Shown here one piece after another: positions 20,595-30,339 of a stretch of DNA of 64,000 nucleotides. The translations under genes and the position numbers were made by a program. This DNA comes from Pomphorhynchus laevis (taxonomy: Eukaryota; Acanthocephala; Palaeacanthocephala; Echinorhynchida; Pomphorhynchidae): NCBI GenBank assembly GCA_012934845.2, contig WNNJ02001588.1, forward strand, positions 1 to 64,000, read 5' to 3'. The notes beneath the pieces are model-generated. The model did no database searches, was not told the origin of the DNA, and worked only from the letters and a program-made list of their open reading frames with translations. How positions within the stretch are numbered: the first letter of the stretch is position 1; each line of letters begins with the position of its first letter.

Positions 20595-22273
20595 GAACCA
20601 CCTTTGGATTACGTTGAGTACGGTCATATGAATTTTTGTTAATAATTGGTAAGGATGCCGTTGAAAATCCGGCCATAGCAAAGGGGTCACCCTGAGTAAA
20701 CCCTTTAGATGACATAATGCTGGCATCACCTAAAACCATTTCAGCTGGAGAAGCGTATATATTTTAAAGTGCGCAAGATAATGCAGGACAAATATATTCG
20801 ATATTGTGAAGTGCAACCTTTCTATTTATTCGGTTAAACGCATTGGACGCATCAACAGCCAACAGGCAAACATTCGGATTGGAGTTATACGCTTTTTGTA
20901 ATGAGTGAGTAGCAAAGTGATACCACTCTTCTGGGACGCAGCTAGCTGATTGAGTCCAGCAACATCTTGCATGTCAAATTTTATTATATCTAAAATTGTC
21001 TTACATAATATTCTCTTCGCAACATCGCAAACACCAATTGGTCACACACCTCCATTCTTCTTTTTGAGAGCAACAAGTCTGCATGCAACAAAAGCATCTA
21101 GTGTTCCCGATGGAATTATATCGATGGACAGTCGTATGGCTAAATCTGCAAGCGACCTTGCAAGAACACGAGAACTGGATCCGTAATTAGTAAGCATACA
21201 TCGCCATGCAATCGAGTCAAGTCCTGATTGATCCGCACTTCATTTGGTCCTTTTAGATGCACGAATAATGTCACATTCGTTTATGTTTGCAAAACGTGGT
21301 GGATGGTGCATCGGCATATTTGGAAATAGTTGACTTAGCATTACACTAGGCACGACACGACATCCTTAGCATTGGGATGGAGATCATTGAGTATATCTTC
21401 AACTGAGATTCAGTTTACTATTTCATCTGGTGAAAGTACACCCAAATCAAGAGGGAACTTACTTTTTCCCTCCTGACATAAAACTTTAATACACGGTATT
21501 CCAGTTTCTTAAGCTCGATTTATAATTTTATGCACAATAACTCCTTGTAGATATTGGGCTTCTTCAAATAATTCCTTAAATTTATTTTGGTTCCAGAGTA
21601 TCAGTCGTCGTTCAAGCGCTTTACGAATAAATGCAACTTTGTGAGTTTGTATTTGTTGTAGCATACACTGAGAGAAGATGACCGTTGACTTGATAGCGCC
21701 ATGTTCATTGTGTAAGCCATGAGCGACTTCAGCATAAAATGAGGCTAATTTTAGAATTATCTCGTTGCTAGCTGAACATTTCGGAAGAACCATCAAATTA
21801 GGTTTTCACTGAATTACCGTGGGGTAGTAATCCACAGGTGATGATGCTTGTTGGGTTCCATTTGCCAATACTGTGTAACTAGACACACCAGATATACCAT
21901 TCTCGTTTGAGAAAGGATCCGTTTGCAATACGTTTTCATGTGCCATGTGAGTTGGATGCTGTAAATGTTCAGTCTTGGAAGTTTGCAAGCATGACTGCGA
22001 TATATTTGATAAGTTGCTGCAATTAGGAGCCGAACAACCAGTGCAGAATTTCCCAGTGCGGGCACATTTACACGAGTTGCACCTTGCTGCAGGGCCGTTA
22101 CAAGTACATCATTTTATAGTGCTTGACGGTTGAACTCTGGGCATAATTAGTTATGATGAATGACGTTAAACACACGACACGCGTATCCAAATTCTTTGTT
22201 GTATATTATATACTGTAAGTTATAATCAAGATTTTTTAAGCTGTCAATGTATTTGATCGGCGAGCGAAGCGAG

Positions 22274-22720
22274 CCGATCTGGAAAGTCGATCTGGAAAGT
22301 CGATCTGGAAAGTCGATCTGGAAAGTCGATCTGGAAAGTCGATCTGGAAAGTCGATCTGGAAAGTCGATCTGGAAAGTCGATCTGGAAAGTCGATCTGGA
22401 AAGTCGATCTGGAAAGTCGATCTGGAAAGTCGATCTGGAAAGTCGATCTGGAAAGTCGATCTGGAAAGTCGATCTGGAAAGTCGATCTGGAAAGTCGATC
22501 TGGAAAGTCGATCTGGAAAGTCGATCTGGAAAGTCGATCTGGAAAGTCGATCTGGAAAGTCGATCTGGAAAGTCGATCTGGAAAGTCGATCTGGAAAGTC
22601 GATCTGGAAAGTCGATCTGGAAAGTCGATCTGGAAAGTCGATCTGGAAAGTCGATCTGGAAAGTCGATCTGGAAAGTCGATCTGGAAAGTCGATATGGAA
22701 AGTCGATCTGGAAAGTCGAT
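22274..22720. repeat. 13-bp minisatellite
   Basis: About 34 head-to-tail copies of GATCTGGAAAGTC, almost without variation (one CGATATGG variant near 22691). Because 13 is not a multiple of three, three copies give a 39-base, 13-residue period. That leaves both strands open and yields artefactual repetitive proteins. It is bounded by the R-alpha LINE copy on the left and its sister fragment on the right. Confidence 0.95.
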
Positions 22721-22829
22721 TGTAATTAGCTAGAACACTTAAAATTTTCTTCATAATAATTAATAATAATCCAATTTTTTTAAACAATAACACCAAAAAT
22801 TTGATTGTGATAAGTGTTAATTAATTTTT

Positions 22830-23850
22830 AATTAAACGCAGTGTAATCCGCTTGTCGAGTACCAGCGCTAGTAGGATGTACCCTAGTTGATCGTGCAGCC
22901 CGGATGCACATTGATGCAGACTTGGCCATAGCGATGCTTATTTGCGAAAGTTATTTTTGATCAATTTTCTTAACAAATCACTATAAGTGTGTAATCCCCT
23001 GCCCGCACTTAGTGACGCAATTCTTTTGATCGTCAAGTCCGCCGCCGGTTCAATAGCACCGTTTCTGATATGACAAAGACTATGAATGATTATATTTCAT
23101 ACCGGCAACTCTTTCCTCGTACTTGGCCCGCTTTCGTCTCTCGTGATATTGGAAAGGAGTGGTGTTGTTGTTGGAAGCATTTGACGGGGCTAGGTGATTA
23201 AATGAGCAAATGTCCAACATGGACCGCTCCGTCATGCCTTCAAACAATCCACGCATTCCATGTTCAACCTGGCATCCCGATCTATTGTTGTTGATGACCT
23301 CTCAAAAATCATATTCTGATCAAGTGGCTGAAGTACTGGCTCGATTGCCATAGCAGAGTACACATTGGACAAGGTGTGCAACAAGGTCCCTTAGGATGTT
23401 ATGCCGGATTGTTGACATCCCTCTCATCTGACAGGAAAGAGTATGAGTAATGCTGAATTCTTCTCCGCATTGGCATTTGTGTGGGACAAATGGAGGATTT
23501 CGGCCGTAGCGTGCTGTTAAGGCATTACGAAATTTAACAGGGCTTAGGTTCAGGTTTTTTGCGCGTAGAGGTTTGCAAGACAGCCACGATGATGCACTTT
23601 TAACTATCGCAAGACACAGACGCGCGCCGATGGGGTCACTGTTGTCCAGTACTTGCAGTCTTATCTGGGCATTGATTTGTGCCTTCTCATTCTTAATAAG
23701 ATTTATTATTTCTCTTAAGCATAATCTAAGTTCTTCCCCTATAAAGCCATCTAGTAAAGGTTTGCTTAGTCTTCTGGAACGCTCCCAATCCAATTCGGGA
23801 CTAGCGGAGCAATCATTTATGCCAACTCCACCTTCATTTAAAGGCAAGAA
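22830..23850 (-). mobile_element. RLE-type LINE (R-alpha), copy 2, C-terminal part
   Basis: A minus-strand remnant covering the end of the protein. It begins MPLNEGGVGINDCSASPE, continues with SSWLSCKPLRAKNLNLSP and FRNALTARYGRNPP, then the nuclease finger CQCGEEFSITHTLSC followed by STIRHNILRDL. This C-x-C...H...C and RHN set is the hallmark of the LINE restriction-like endonuclease. Further 3' parts are readable in other frames: ICSFNHLAPSNASNN, HERRKRAKYEERV and SIAMAKSASMCIRAARS. The 23320-23847 portion is a continuous 175-codon frame; the remainder is broken about four times. The reverse transcriptase is absent (5' truncation). Confidence 0.75.
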
Positions 23851-24204
23851 ACAAACTGATTACCTTACTACATTTAGTTCGATCCCAATAATGGCTAATA
23901 TAAAATGTTGTTTAATGTGAAGTGATAGTTCGTCGTAATAAAAATAATAATCATAATAATCAAATAACATAATAATATGCATAATATATAATTTATATGT
24001 GTTGCCTAAACCTAGTTGCTTGTGTTTAACCGGATTATTATAATATAGTTGTTTATTATTTACTATACTAATTCATCCAATTCCTTGTAACACGTCATTT
24101 AATCCTAATGGGTACATTGAATTAAACGTTTTAATTCAAAAATCTTCTCTTTCTAATAGCTTTCGATTTAATGTGTTAAATAGTTTTTGATTTATATGTT
24201 TTAA
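23851..24204. other. AT-rich spacer
   Basis: Low-complexity AT-rich sequence between the LINE remnant and PLE-N copy 3, with nothing recognised. Confidence 0.5.
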
Positions 24205-24845
24205 TAATTATAACGCCTATCTAACAAAAATTAAACCATCAAATAAATATAAATATATGGATAAAATTGAATTAATAGAATCCTTAAATATTTTGATAAA
24301 TCAAAATTATTTAAAAGTAGGGACATCTATATTTAGACAAGAAAAAGGTGTTCCAATGGGTGGTAATAGTAGTCCAATTATAGCTGACTTGATTTTAAGC
24401 TTTATAGAATATGAATTTGTTCATAACTGTGTAAAAACTAAATCTAAACAATATAAATATATGAAATATATGTTTCGATACATTGATGATATATGTGTAT
24501 TTAATTCTAATAATTTTTATTCAATTAGTGAGCACATTTATCCAGAAAGCCTTATTCTTAACAAAACCAATATTAATGATAAAGAAGGTGTATATCTAGA
24601 TATGAAAATTAAATTAACATTAACTAAAACTACTATTAATTTATATCGTAAAGATGACATATTTAAATTTACAAAAAACATATTTTTGCATGAGCATTCA
24701 TGCATACCATATAATATAAAATATAATACATTAAATAATGAAATTTTAAGAATTGCAACAATATGTAATGATATTGGCTTTCTTCAAAATCATTTAAATA
24801 ATTTAATAGATACATATTTTAAACTAGGTTACTATAAAAATACCA
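24205..24845 (+). mobile_element. PLE-N copy 3 (RT C-terminal half)
   Basis: An uninterrupted frame from about 24205 covers the second half of the PLE-N reverse transcriptase. It contains KGVPMGGNSSPIIADL (motif B), MFRYIDDICVFNSNN (motif C with both catalytic aspartates), YLDMKIKLTL and the C-terminal domain (CNDIGFLQNHLNNLIDTYFK). At YYKN it leaves the family sequence and runs 24 residues into an unrelated repeat (24846-24925). The 5' truncation is near the NNYNAYLTKIKP codons. This copy supplies the motif C region missing from copy 2. Confidence 0.8.
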
Positions 24846-24925
24846 AAATGGTGTTGCTTGTTAGACTGGACTTTGATTCACGACTTTCAGTCACCATGTC
24901 ACTTCTAGACGGCCAATGAGTACCC
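24846..24925. repeat. About 75-bp repeat shared with 57270-57345
   Basis: ATGGTGTT, GATTCACGACTTTCAGTC and CATGTCACTTCTAGA occur in the same order here and at 57275-57340 with a few differences. Origin unknown; possibly the end of an unrecognised element. Confidence 0.7.
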
Positions 24926-24928
24926 GGC

Positions 24929-24961
24929 AACACTCATCAGTACGATGTACTGATGAGTGTT
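24929..24961. repeat. Perfect hairpin, 15-bp arms
   Basis: AACACTCATCAGTAC, loop GAT, then the exact complement. It lies right after the repeat that terminates PLE-N copy 3. The following 24962-25320 is AT-rich and featureless. Confidence 0.9.
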
Positions 24962-25324
24962 ATTATTATTCTGTACTATGTACTTTAGTATAAAAATATA
25001 TATTTTATTCGTAAGAAAAATGTCTTCATGATGTAATGAGATTATTAATATATTATTTCTTGAATATAGACATTATTAATAAACTTTTCTTTGATATAGA
25101 CACCTTAGGCTAATAAACAAATTTTTATTCTATAAAATGTTCAAATTCAGCTAAAATGTTCAATTAGTATAATACCATTTAAAATAGTATTCAAATCTTA
25201 AAAAATTTTAGTTGATATTTTTTTTTCTTAAATTGTATTAAAGATAAGAAAAATTGAAGATAAACTATTTTTGTATTCTCGGGGATGGTTCGCAATTAAA
25301 AAGTTACTTTTGACCCGAAAGCAA

Positions 25325-25860
25325 TTCTCAACGATATTGGCTTTCTTAAAAATCATTTAGATAATTTAATAGATGCATATTTTAAATTGGGTTACTATAA
25401 AAATAACATCAAGCAGAAAATAGTAAAATATATAAATCAACACAATAATATAAAGAATAAATTTAAACTCTTAAGTGGCAAATTTTTATGGATGGATAAT
25501 AAATAATATACTTTGTATTAGAATAAGATACTAGATAGTTATTTCAGAGGAAATACATTATTAGCATGTATTTGGCCCCGCTGCTATGTTGGGTAGAGGA
25601 GTTAGGGACCGAAACCTGATGGCATAGCAGTTCCTCCTGATGATCTCTAATTCTTATTCTGATACAACGTCTGATATTTATTAGTCAATTCATAAAAATG
25701 ACGTTTATTTTAAATTTCAATTTTTTATTTTAACTTGATTTAAATTATAGAAAATCTAAAAACAATTATTAATTTTATTATATAATTATTAAATTTTGAT
25801 TTAGCATTATTATGTTTTGTTTAGTTGATAATTATATTAAATACGTAGACTCCAGTTAGC
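25325..25860 (+). mobile_element. PLE-N copy 4, 3' end
   Basis: It starts in the C-terminal codons (DIGFLKNHLDNLIDAYFKLGYY) and runs through KFLWMDNK and the stop at about 25504 into the complete 3' untranslated end. It closes with the conserved block ccagttagctgattt. It is joined directly, head to tail, to the next copy at 25866. Confidence 0.8.
25545..25653 (+). ncRNA. PLE-N 3' structured RNA motif, copy 2
   Basis: Same fold as 1951-2056: hairpin AAATACAT (25551-25558)/ATGTATTT, stem CTGCTATG (25581)/CATAGCAG (25623), pseudoknot GTTAGGGA (25601)/TCTCTAAT (25644). Relative to copy 1 the terminal pseudoknot pair changed from G-C to A-T on both sides, which keeps pairing. Confidence 0.6.
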
Positions 25861-25865
25861 TGATT

Positions 25866-27335
25866 TAATATCTAAGATAAACATTTGGAAAGATTATATA
25901 TTTGATAAAATTTAAAATAAAATGAAAATAGCAAACAATTATAAAAGGAAAGATAAAATTAATAAAGATATGTATAAAGAACTTACTAAATTAAAGGATA
26001 ACTATATAATAACAACTATTGATAAAGCTAGTAATAACTTTGTCTTCATATGCAAAAAGCTTTATTATGATATACTAATGAAAGAGGTTAATTCTAATGA
26101 TTTAAATGTAAATCCAACATATGAACGTAGTGAGTTGAGTTTAGAAACAATTATTACAAGTCACTGTTCTATAATGGATAAAAAGGGTATAAAGGTTGAA
26201 TTAGATAATAAAACTATACCTATATTATATTGGAATCCAAAATTACATAAAAATCCAATAAAACCTATGTTCATATGTAGGGCGTTTAAATGTACATTAA
26301 ACCCACTTTCTGTCTACATGAATAAAATACTTAAAGCAATTAAAGCACTTGTCAAAAAATATTGTAAAGTAATCGAAATTAATACTTGTATAAAACACTA
26401 TTTCAGTATTAATTCTACGAAAGAATTTTTGAACAGACAAAAGGAATAAATTTTCAGAATATAAATACGTACGATTTTAGTACGCTTTATACAAATCTAG
26501 ATTTAGTAGATATTAAAGAAGCGTTAGTAAAATTAATTAATCTTATATTCGGAAAAAGATATACATATATATGTTATAATAACTATAACGCATATCTAAC
26601 AAAAATTAAACCATCAAGTAAATATAAATATATGGATGAATTGAATTATTATAATCCTTAAATATTTTGATAAATCGAAATTATTTAAAAGTAGGGACAT
26701 CTATATTCAGACAAGTAAAATGTGTTCCAATGGGTGGTAATAGTAGCCCAATTATAGCTGACTTGTTTTTAAGCTTTATAGAATATGAATTTGTTCATAA
26801 CTGTGTAAAAACTGAATCTAAACAATATAAATATATGAAATATATGTTTCGGTTCATTGATGATATATGTGTATTTAACATTAGTAATTTTTATTCAATA
26901 AGCGAACAAATTTATCCAGTTAGCCTAATTCTTAATAAAACCAATGTTAATTATAAAGAAGGTATATATCTAGATATGAACATTAATATTAATTAAAACT
27001 ACTATTAATTTATATCGTAAAGATGACATATTTAAATTTACAAGAAACATATTTTTGCATGAGCATTCATGCATACCATATAATATAAAATATAATACAT
27101 TAAATAATGAAATTTTAAGAATTGCAACAATCTGTAGCGATATTGGCTTTCTTTAAAATCATTTAAATAATTTAATAGATACATATTTTAAACTAGGTTA
27201 CTATAAAAATAACATCAAGCAGAAAATAGTAAAATATATAAATCAACACAATAATATAAAGAATAAATTTAAACTCTTAAGAGGCAAATTTTTATGGATG
27301 GATAATAAATAGTATACTTTGTATTAGAATAAGAT
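25866..27335 (+). mobile_element. PLE-N copy 5 (5' truncated, with C-terminus)
   Basis: It starts at the codons for ISKIDIWKDYIF (compare 11710) immediately after the 3' end of copy 4, and is open from 25922 to 26449 (MKIANNYKRKDK to NRQKE). It carries the KLHK block and YDFSTLYTNLDL after a shift near 26430. Further shifts lie near 26640 and 26990. Motif B has Cys for Gly (KCVPMGGNSSP), and motif C reads FIDDICVF. The C-terminus KFLWMDNK ends at about 27311. A strongly degraded 3' motif follows near 27390-27440, and a short duplicate of the KFLWMDNK codons at 27460-27497. Confidence 0.8.
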
Positions 27336-27504
27336 AGTAGATAGGTTTATCAGACTTTTAATTTTAAACCAAATTAACATAAAAATATCATCAAGCCCCG
27401 TTGCTATGTTATATCGAGAAATTAAGGGCCGAAAATCAAATCAAACAAAAAGTGGCAATTCTTAAGTGGCAAATTTTTATGGATGGATAATAAATAATAT
27501 AATT

Positions 27505-27960
27505 TTAAAAATGATTTATTTCTACGTGGTAAATACGTGACGGCGCAAGCTTACATGACCACAATGAAAAAAGCAAACAAAAATCTAAATCATGTGTCGA
27601 GAAGGTGGGAAAGGTGGAGGTATTTGAATGTGATAAAGAAGGGAGTGCAGGGGACGTCGAAAAGGAGCTGATTCCGGGCGAGGGAGCTACGACGACAAGG
27701 AGGGGTATGCAGAGGATTTGCGGGTGAGGTTTTACTGTGCAAGGGCATGAGAACAGATGAGACTTCGGCAGGTGAGAAATTGGAAGATGAAAGAGTTGGA
27801 GGATGAGGCGAGGCGAGTAACAATGATATGGAATATAGACGGGATTGTGAGAGAGCAACGTGGATGCTTTGGTCTGAAGAAATGACGAATAATCATGGGG
27901 ATTGATGTTGCAAGACGGAGAGGCGCGAGAAAGGATTGAGTTAAAAGTATGCCAGAGAGA
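27505..27960 (-). mobile_element. LINE 3' end (CR1/L2-like), fragment 1
   Basis: A minus-strand C-terminus of a LINE ORF2. Text like RRSSLARNQLLFDVPCTPFFITFKYLH, ending HLLDT and stop at 27590, matches the conserved tail (W/RN-LP-DV...PSF-TFK-LL...DT). The fragment at 38190-38755 has the same ending and the same 3' untranslated start (GATTTATTT near 27509). It is severely 5' truncated and frame-shifted. Confidence 0.55.
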
Positions 27961-28017
27961 CTTTAGAGTTTAATAAAGTGTTGATTTTATGCTGTCAGAA
28001 GGAGTTGCATATAGTAT

Positions 28018-28095
28018 GAAATATATAATATAAATATATATAAATATATATAAATATATTTATATTTCATAAATATATGAAATATATGTTTCGAT
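28018..28095. repeat. AT microsatellite
   Basis: Alternating ATATAAAT units, including a 9-bp-arm hairpin ATATTTCAT/ATGAAATAT. The following 28096-28596 is AT-rich with no gene seen apart from the probable 3' flank of the sarcoglycan gene. Confidence 0.7.
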
Positions 28096-28596
28096 ATTAA
28101 CTCCTGCATGCAACAAGTGTTTTTACAGTCAAACAATTGCACGCTTAAAAACTAATTTAAAAACAAGAAAAATTTTAATTCAGTGCTTATAACTCATCAA
28201 ATAAGTTTTACTTATATGATGAGCAGCTTATAAAAATAACAACGAATAGAGATAACTTGTCATTAACTCATTTAATTTATATTATCCGATGTTCAGTAGC
28301 AGCGGCAACTACCTCTAGGAATCGAAATTGAGTAGCAAATTGGTTTCTGCCTGACAATCCCCATGCACACCTAATATCTGTGCGATGAAGATGATAACAA
28401 AAAATCAATTTTTTATGATTAAATGAATTATTAAGATCTACATATTTCTCTTATTCAATATAAAATTTAAAAAAGAAAACAAGAAGAGCAGTTATTAAAC
28501 AAATATTGCTAATAATGGATAACTGATAAGTTAAAAAATTTAAAAATAAAAATAAAGTAAATCCTCAATATGCAGATATGAGCTCAGTAATTAAAT

Positions 28597-29493
28597 TTAA
28601 CAAATTTCGTGACTGTCCTCACAGTCTTTAGCACTAAACAGTTTTCCATTTTTACATATACACAATGAACTTGCGATATTGCTATGAGCGTTTTTTACTT
28701 GAGGTATGTTAGGGAATTGTACGCTATTAACAGCGAACACAACGTCGTCTGACTTTATGCTTACACATTTAGAAGCAGACACGTTAAATCGTTGTGACTT
28801 TGTAAAGTATAGTTGTTTAGGCACAACTATGTTGAATTGTGAATTGTATCTTGAAACTATTGATAAGCCTGACTTATTCAAAGATTCAATTAAGTTTGTT
28901 TTGATATGACTTGCTACCATCGGCTCTGAATCAAAATAAACCTTACCTCTATGAACAGTAATTCTGCGATCATCTATTGATAACACTGTACGTTCTTTCT
29001 CGTCTCGAATATATACTTTCCTGCCACTAAAAATGAGGTCAGCTCCATTTATTGTTAGCCCACTTTTTAATGAACTACTTGCCGATTTAAAAGAGCTGCG
29101 CTTTGATTGAGTGCCGGTAATGTTGAAAGTAATCTGTTTTTCTGCGTGAAAGTTAAGTGATCCTTCTTGATTTGAACGTATTTCGTTAGCGAACAATGAG
29201 CCGTCGATAATCATATGACCATTGATTTCAACACCTTTATCCTGGAACCTCATCGGCCCTGGTCTTGGAAAATTAGGATAAAACAATAATATAATCCAAA
29301 TTAGTAATATCGAGTTAACTACCACTGAAATAGTTAATATCGATAACAATAAATAGAGAAGGGTTTTTCTCCAGCCATATACACCTACTTTAAGTAGTGT
29401 ATTATTTCTATGAAGGTCAGGATAACCATGATCGGCTAAACCATGGGTTTCACACGGTTGCATATAGCTACGGTTGGTTAATTCATTGTCCAT
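28597..29493 (-). CDS. Gamma/delta-sarcoglycan
   Basis: A 298-residue type II membrane protein of the sarcoglycan subcomplex, which stabilises the dystrophin-glycoprotein complex at the muscle plasma membrane. Family length is about 290, so this is complete. The cytoplasmic N-terminus (1-43) ends in KVGVYGWRKTLLYL, the family's IYGWRK signature. One membrane helix follows (about 44-70), then RFQDKGVEINGHMIIDGSLF and extracellular beta-type repeats (FNITGTQ, TVHRGKVYFDSEP). The C-terminal cysteine cluster reads SLCICKNGKLFS...DCEDSHEIC, matching the ICVCANGRLFLS motif of the gamma/delta group rather than beta-sarcoglycan. Several N-glycosylation sites are visible (NIT, NVS). The frame is a single exon without breaks, whereas vertebrate homologues have several introns. 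The first Met is chosen because the alternative (MQPC, residue 11) gives a shorter tail. No strong TATA box was identified. Confidence 0.9.
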   Translation of the reverse strand: MDNELTNRSYMQPCETHGLADHGYPDLHRNNTLLKVGVYGWRKTLLYLLLSILTISVVVNSILLIWIILLFYPNFPRPGPMRFQDKGVEINGHMIIDGSLFANEIRSNQEGSLNFHAEKQITFNITGTQSKRSSFKSASSSLKSGLTINGADLIFSGRKVYIRDEKERTVLSIDDRRITVHRGKVYFDSEPMVASHIKTNLIESLNKSGLSIVSRYNSQFNIVVPKQLYFTKSQRFNVSASKCVSIKSDDVVFAVNSVQFPNIPQVKNAHSNIASSLCICKNGKLFSAKDCEDSHEIC

Positions 29494-30339
29494 TACCTTA
29501 TATGAACAGTTAACACTTTATTTTAACACGGTTCAATTATTTGTTTTATCCTCAAATAAGAAACTTAGTTTTACAAAAAAATACATGTCAAAGACGAAAA
29601 TGTGCAGCTTTTGCTGCGACTGGGGCTTTTTCCTCTTACTGCAGTAATCCAGAGGATTTGTTTCATTGCAAAAGCAATCTGTTTTCATTTAATTACCAGA
29701 ACAGAATATCCAGCAGCTAAATGCGTATGTTTAAGAGGGTGAATTTCGACAAATGAGAAGAAACAAATTACAAATTGAAAATAAATGCATTCATTTGGGA
29801 TATAGCGTGATTGCCGACAGTTAGCTGTTTCATTACTAGAAATAATACATCGGTGATACAATAAAATATGTAAAAAGTGACAATATTACATCATATTTGT
29901 GTTGTTAAAAGACAATTACAAGCACAAATTTTCATATTTTAGAAAACAGAAAGAAATTACTATCGTTAAGTTAATGCATTTATAAACTGTCAAAATATAC
30001 CTATATATTATAAAAATGCTTAAACAGAATTATCAAAATTATAAAAATTATGATCAGCAATATTTAATTCGTTATATACAATACCCTAATTGCAGTTTTG
30101 ATTCAATTATATAAAAAGCTTAAAAGCAAATTAGAAATACCATAGGATCAAAGCAAGTGAAACAGTCCCCTATTTCCGATCAGCTATTTCCTCAGTGAAG
30201 CATTTTCTGTAAATCACTATAATATACAGCGATAGTTAAGAACGATAATGCATTTTTAATTAATTGTAATTAAAAAATTACTAGGCTATTGATGTTTGAA
30301 TTAGATATGACTAATTTCCGATAAAATGAATCACCGACA
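29494..30339. other. Intergenic DNA upstream of sarcoglycan gene
   Basis: AT-rich sequence that should hold the promoter of the minus-strand sarcoglycan gene. I see no decisive element, only a slightly GC-richer patch at 29595-29660. Confidence 0.5.

Larger units (their letters stand above)
19430..22140 (-). mobile_element. RLE-type LINE (family R-alpha), copy 1
   Basis: A minus-strand non-LTR element with a C-terminal restriction-like endonuclease. From its 5' side: a cysteine cluster CTCNGPAARCNSCKC...CTGC (22112-22035), then an N-terminal helical region (LERRLILWNQNKFKE). The reverse transcriptase has LAVDASNAFNRINRKVAL (motif A), QGDPFAMAGFS (motif B) and WFANDAT (motif C, normally FADDAT). 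The post-RT domain has IPIGTPAYVSTFTHSKITKW (20310-20240) and RWSYYTRA-like text. The nuclease finger is LCKCGSSLDMPHAMS (about 19700-19650). It is broken by around ten stops or shifts, one of the two catalytic aspartates of motif C is Asn, and the last Cys of the nuclease finger is Tyr. An 85-bp foreign insertion lies at 20492-20576. Confidence 0.75.

Noticed and set aside
22236-22796. Long repetitive open frames on both strands over the 13-bp array
   Set aside because: They arise because a 13-base unit without stops reads open in all phases; no start context or flanking coding sequence supports a protein.
24940-24975. Hammerhead at CTGATGAG near 24950
   Set aside because: No GAAA follows and the word is simply one arm of the perfect hairpin 24929-24961.
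28706-28909. Plus-strand frame over the sarcoglycan gene
   Set aside because: Antisense shadow of a gene with strong family homology.
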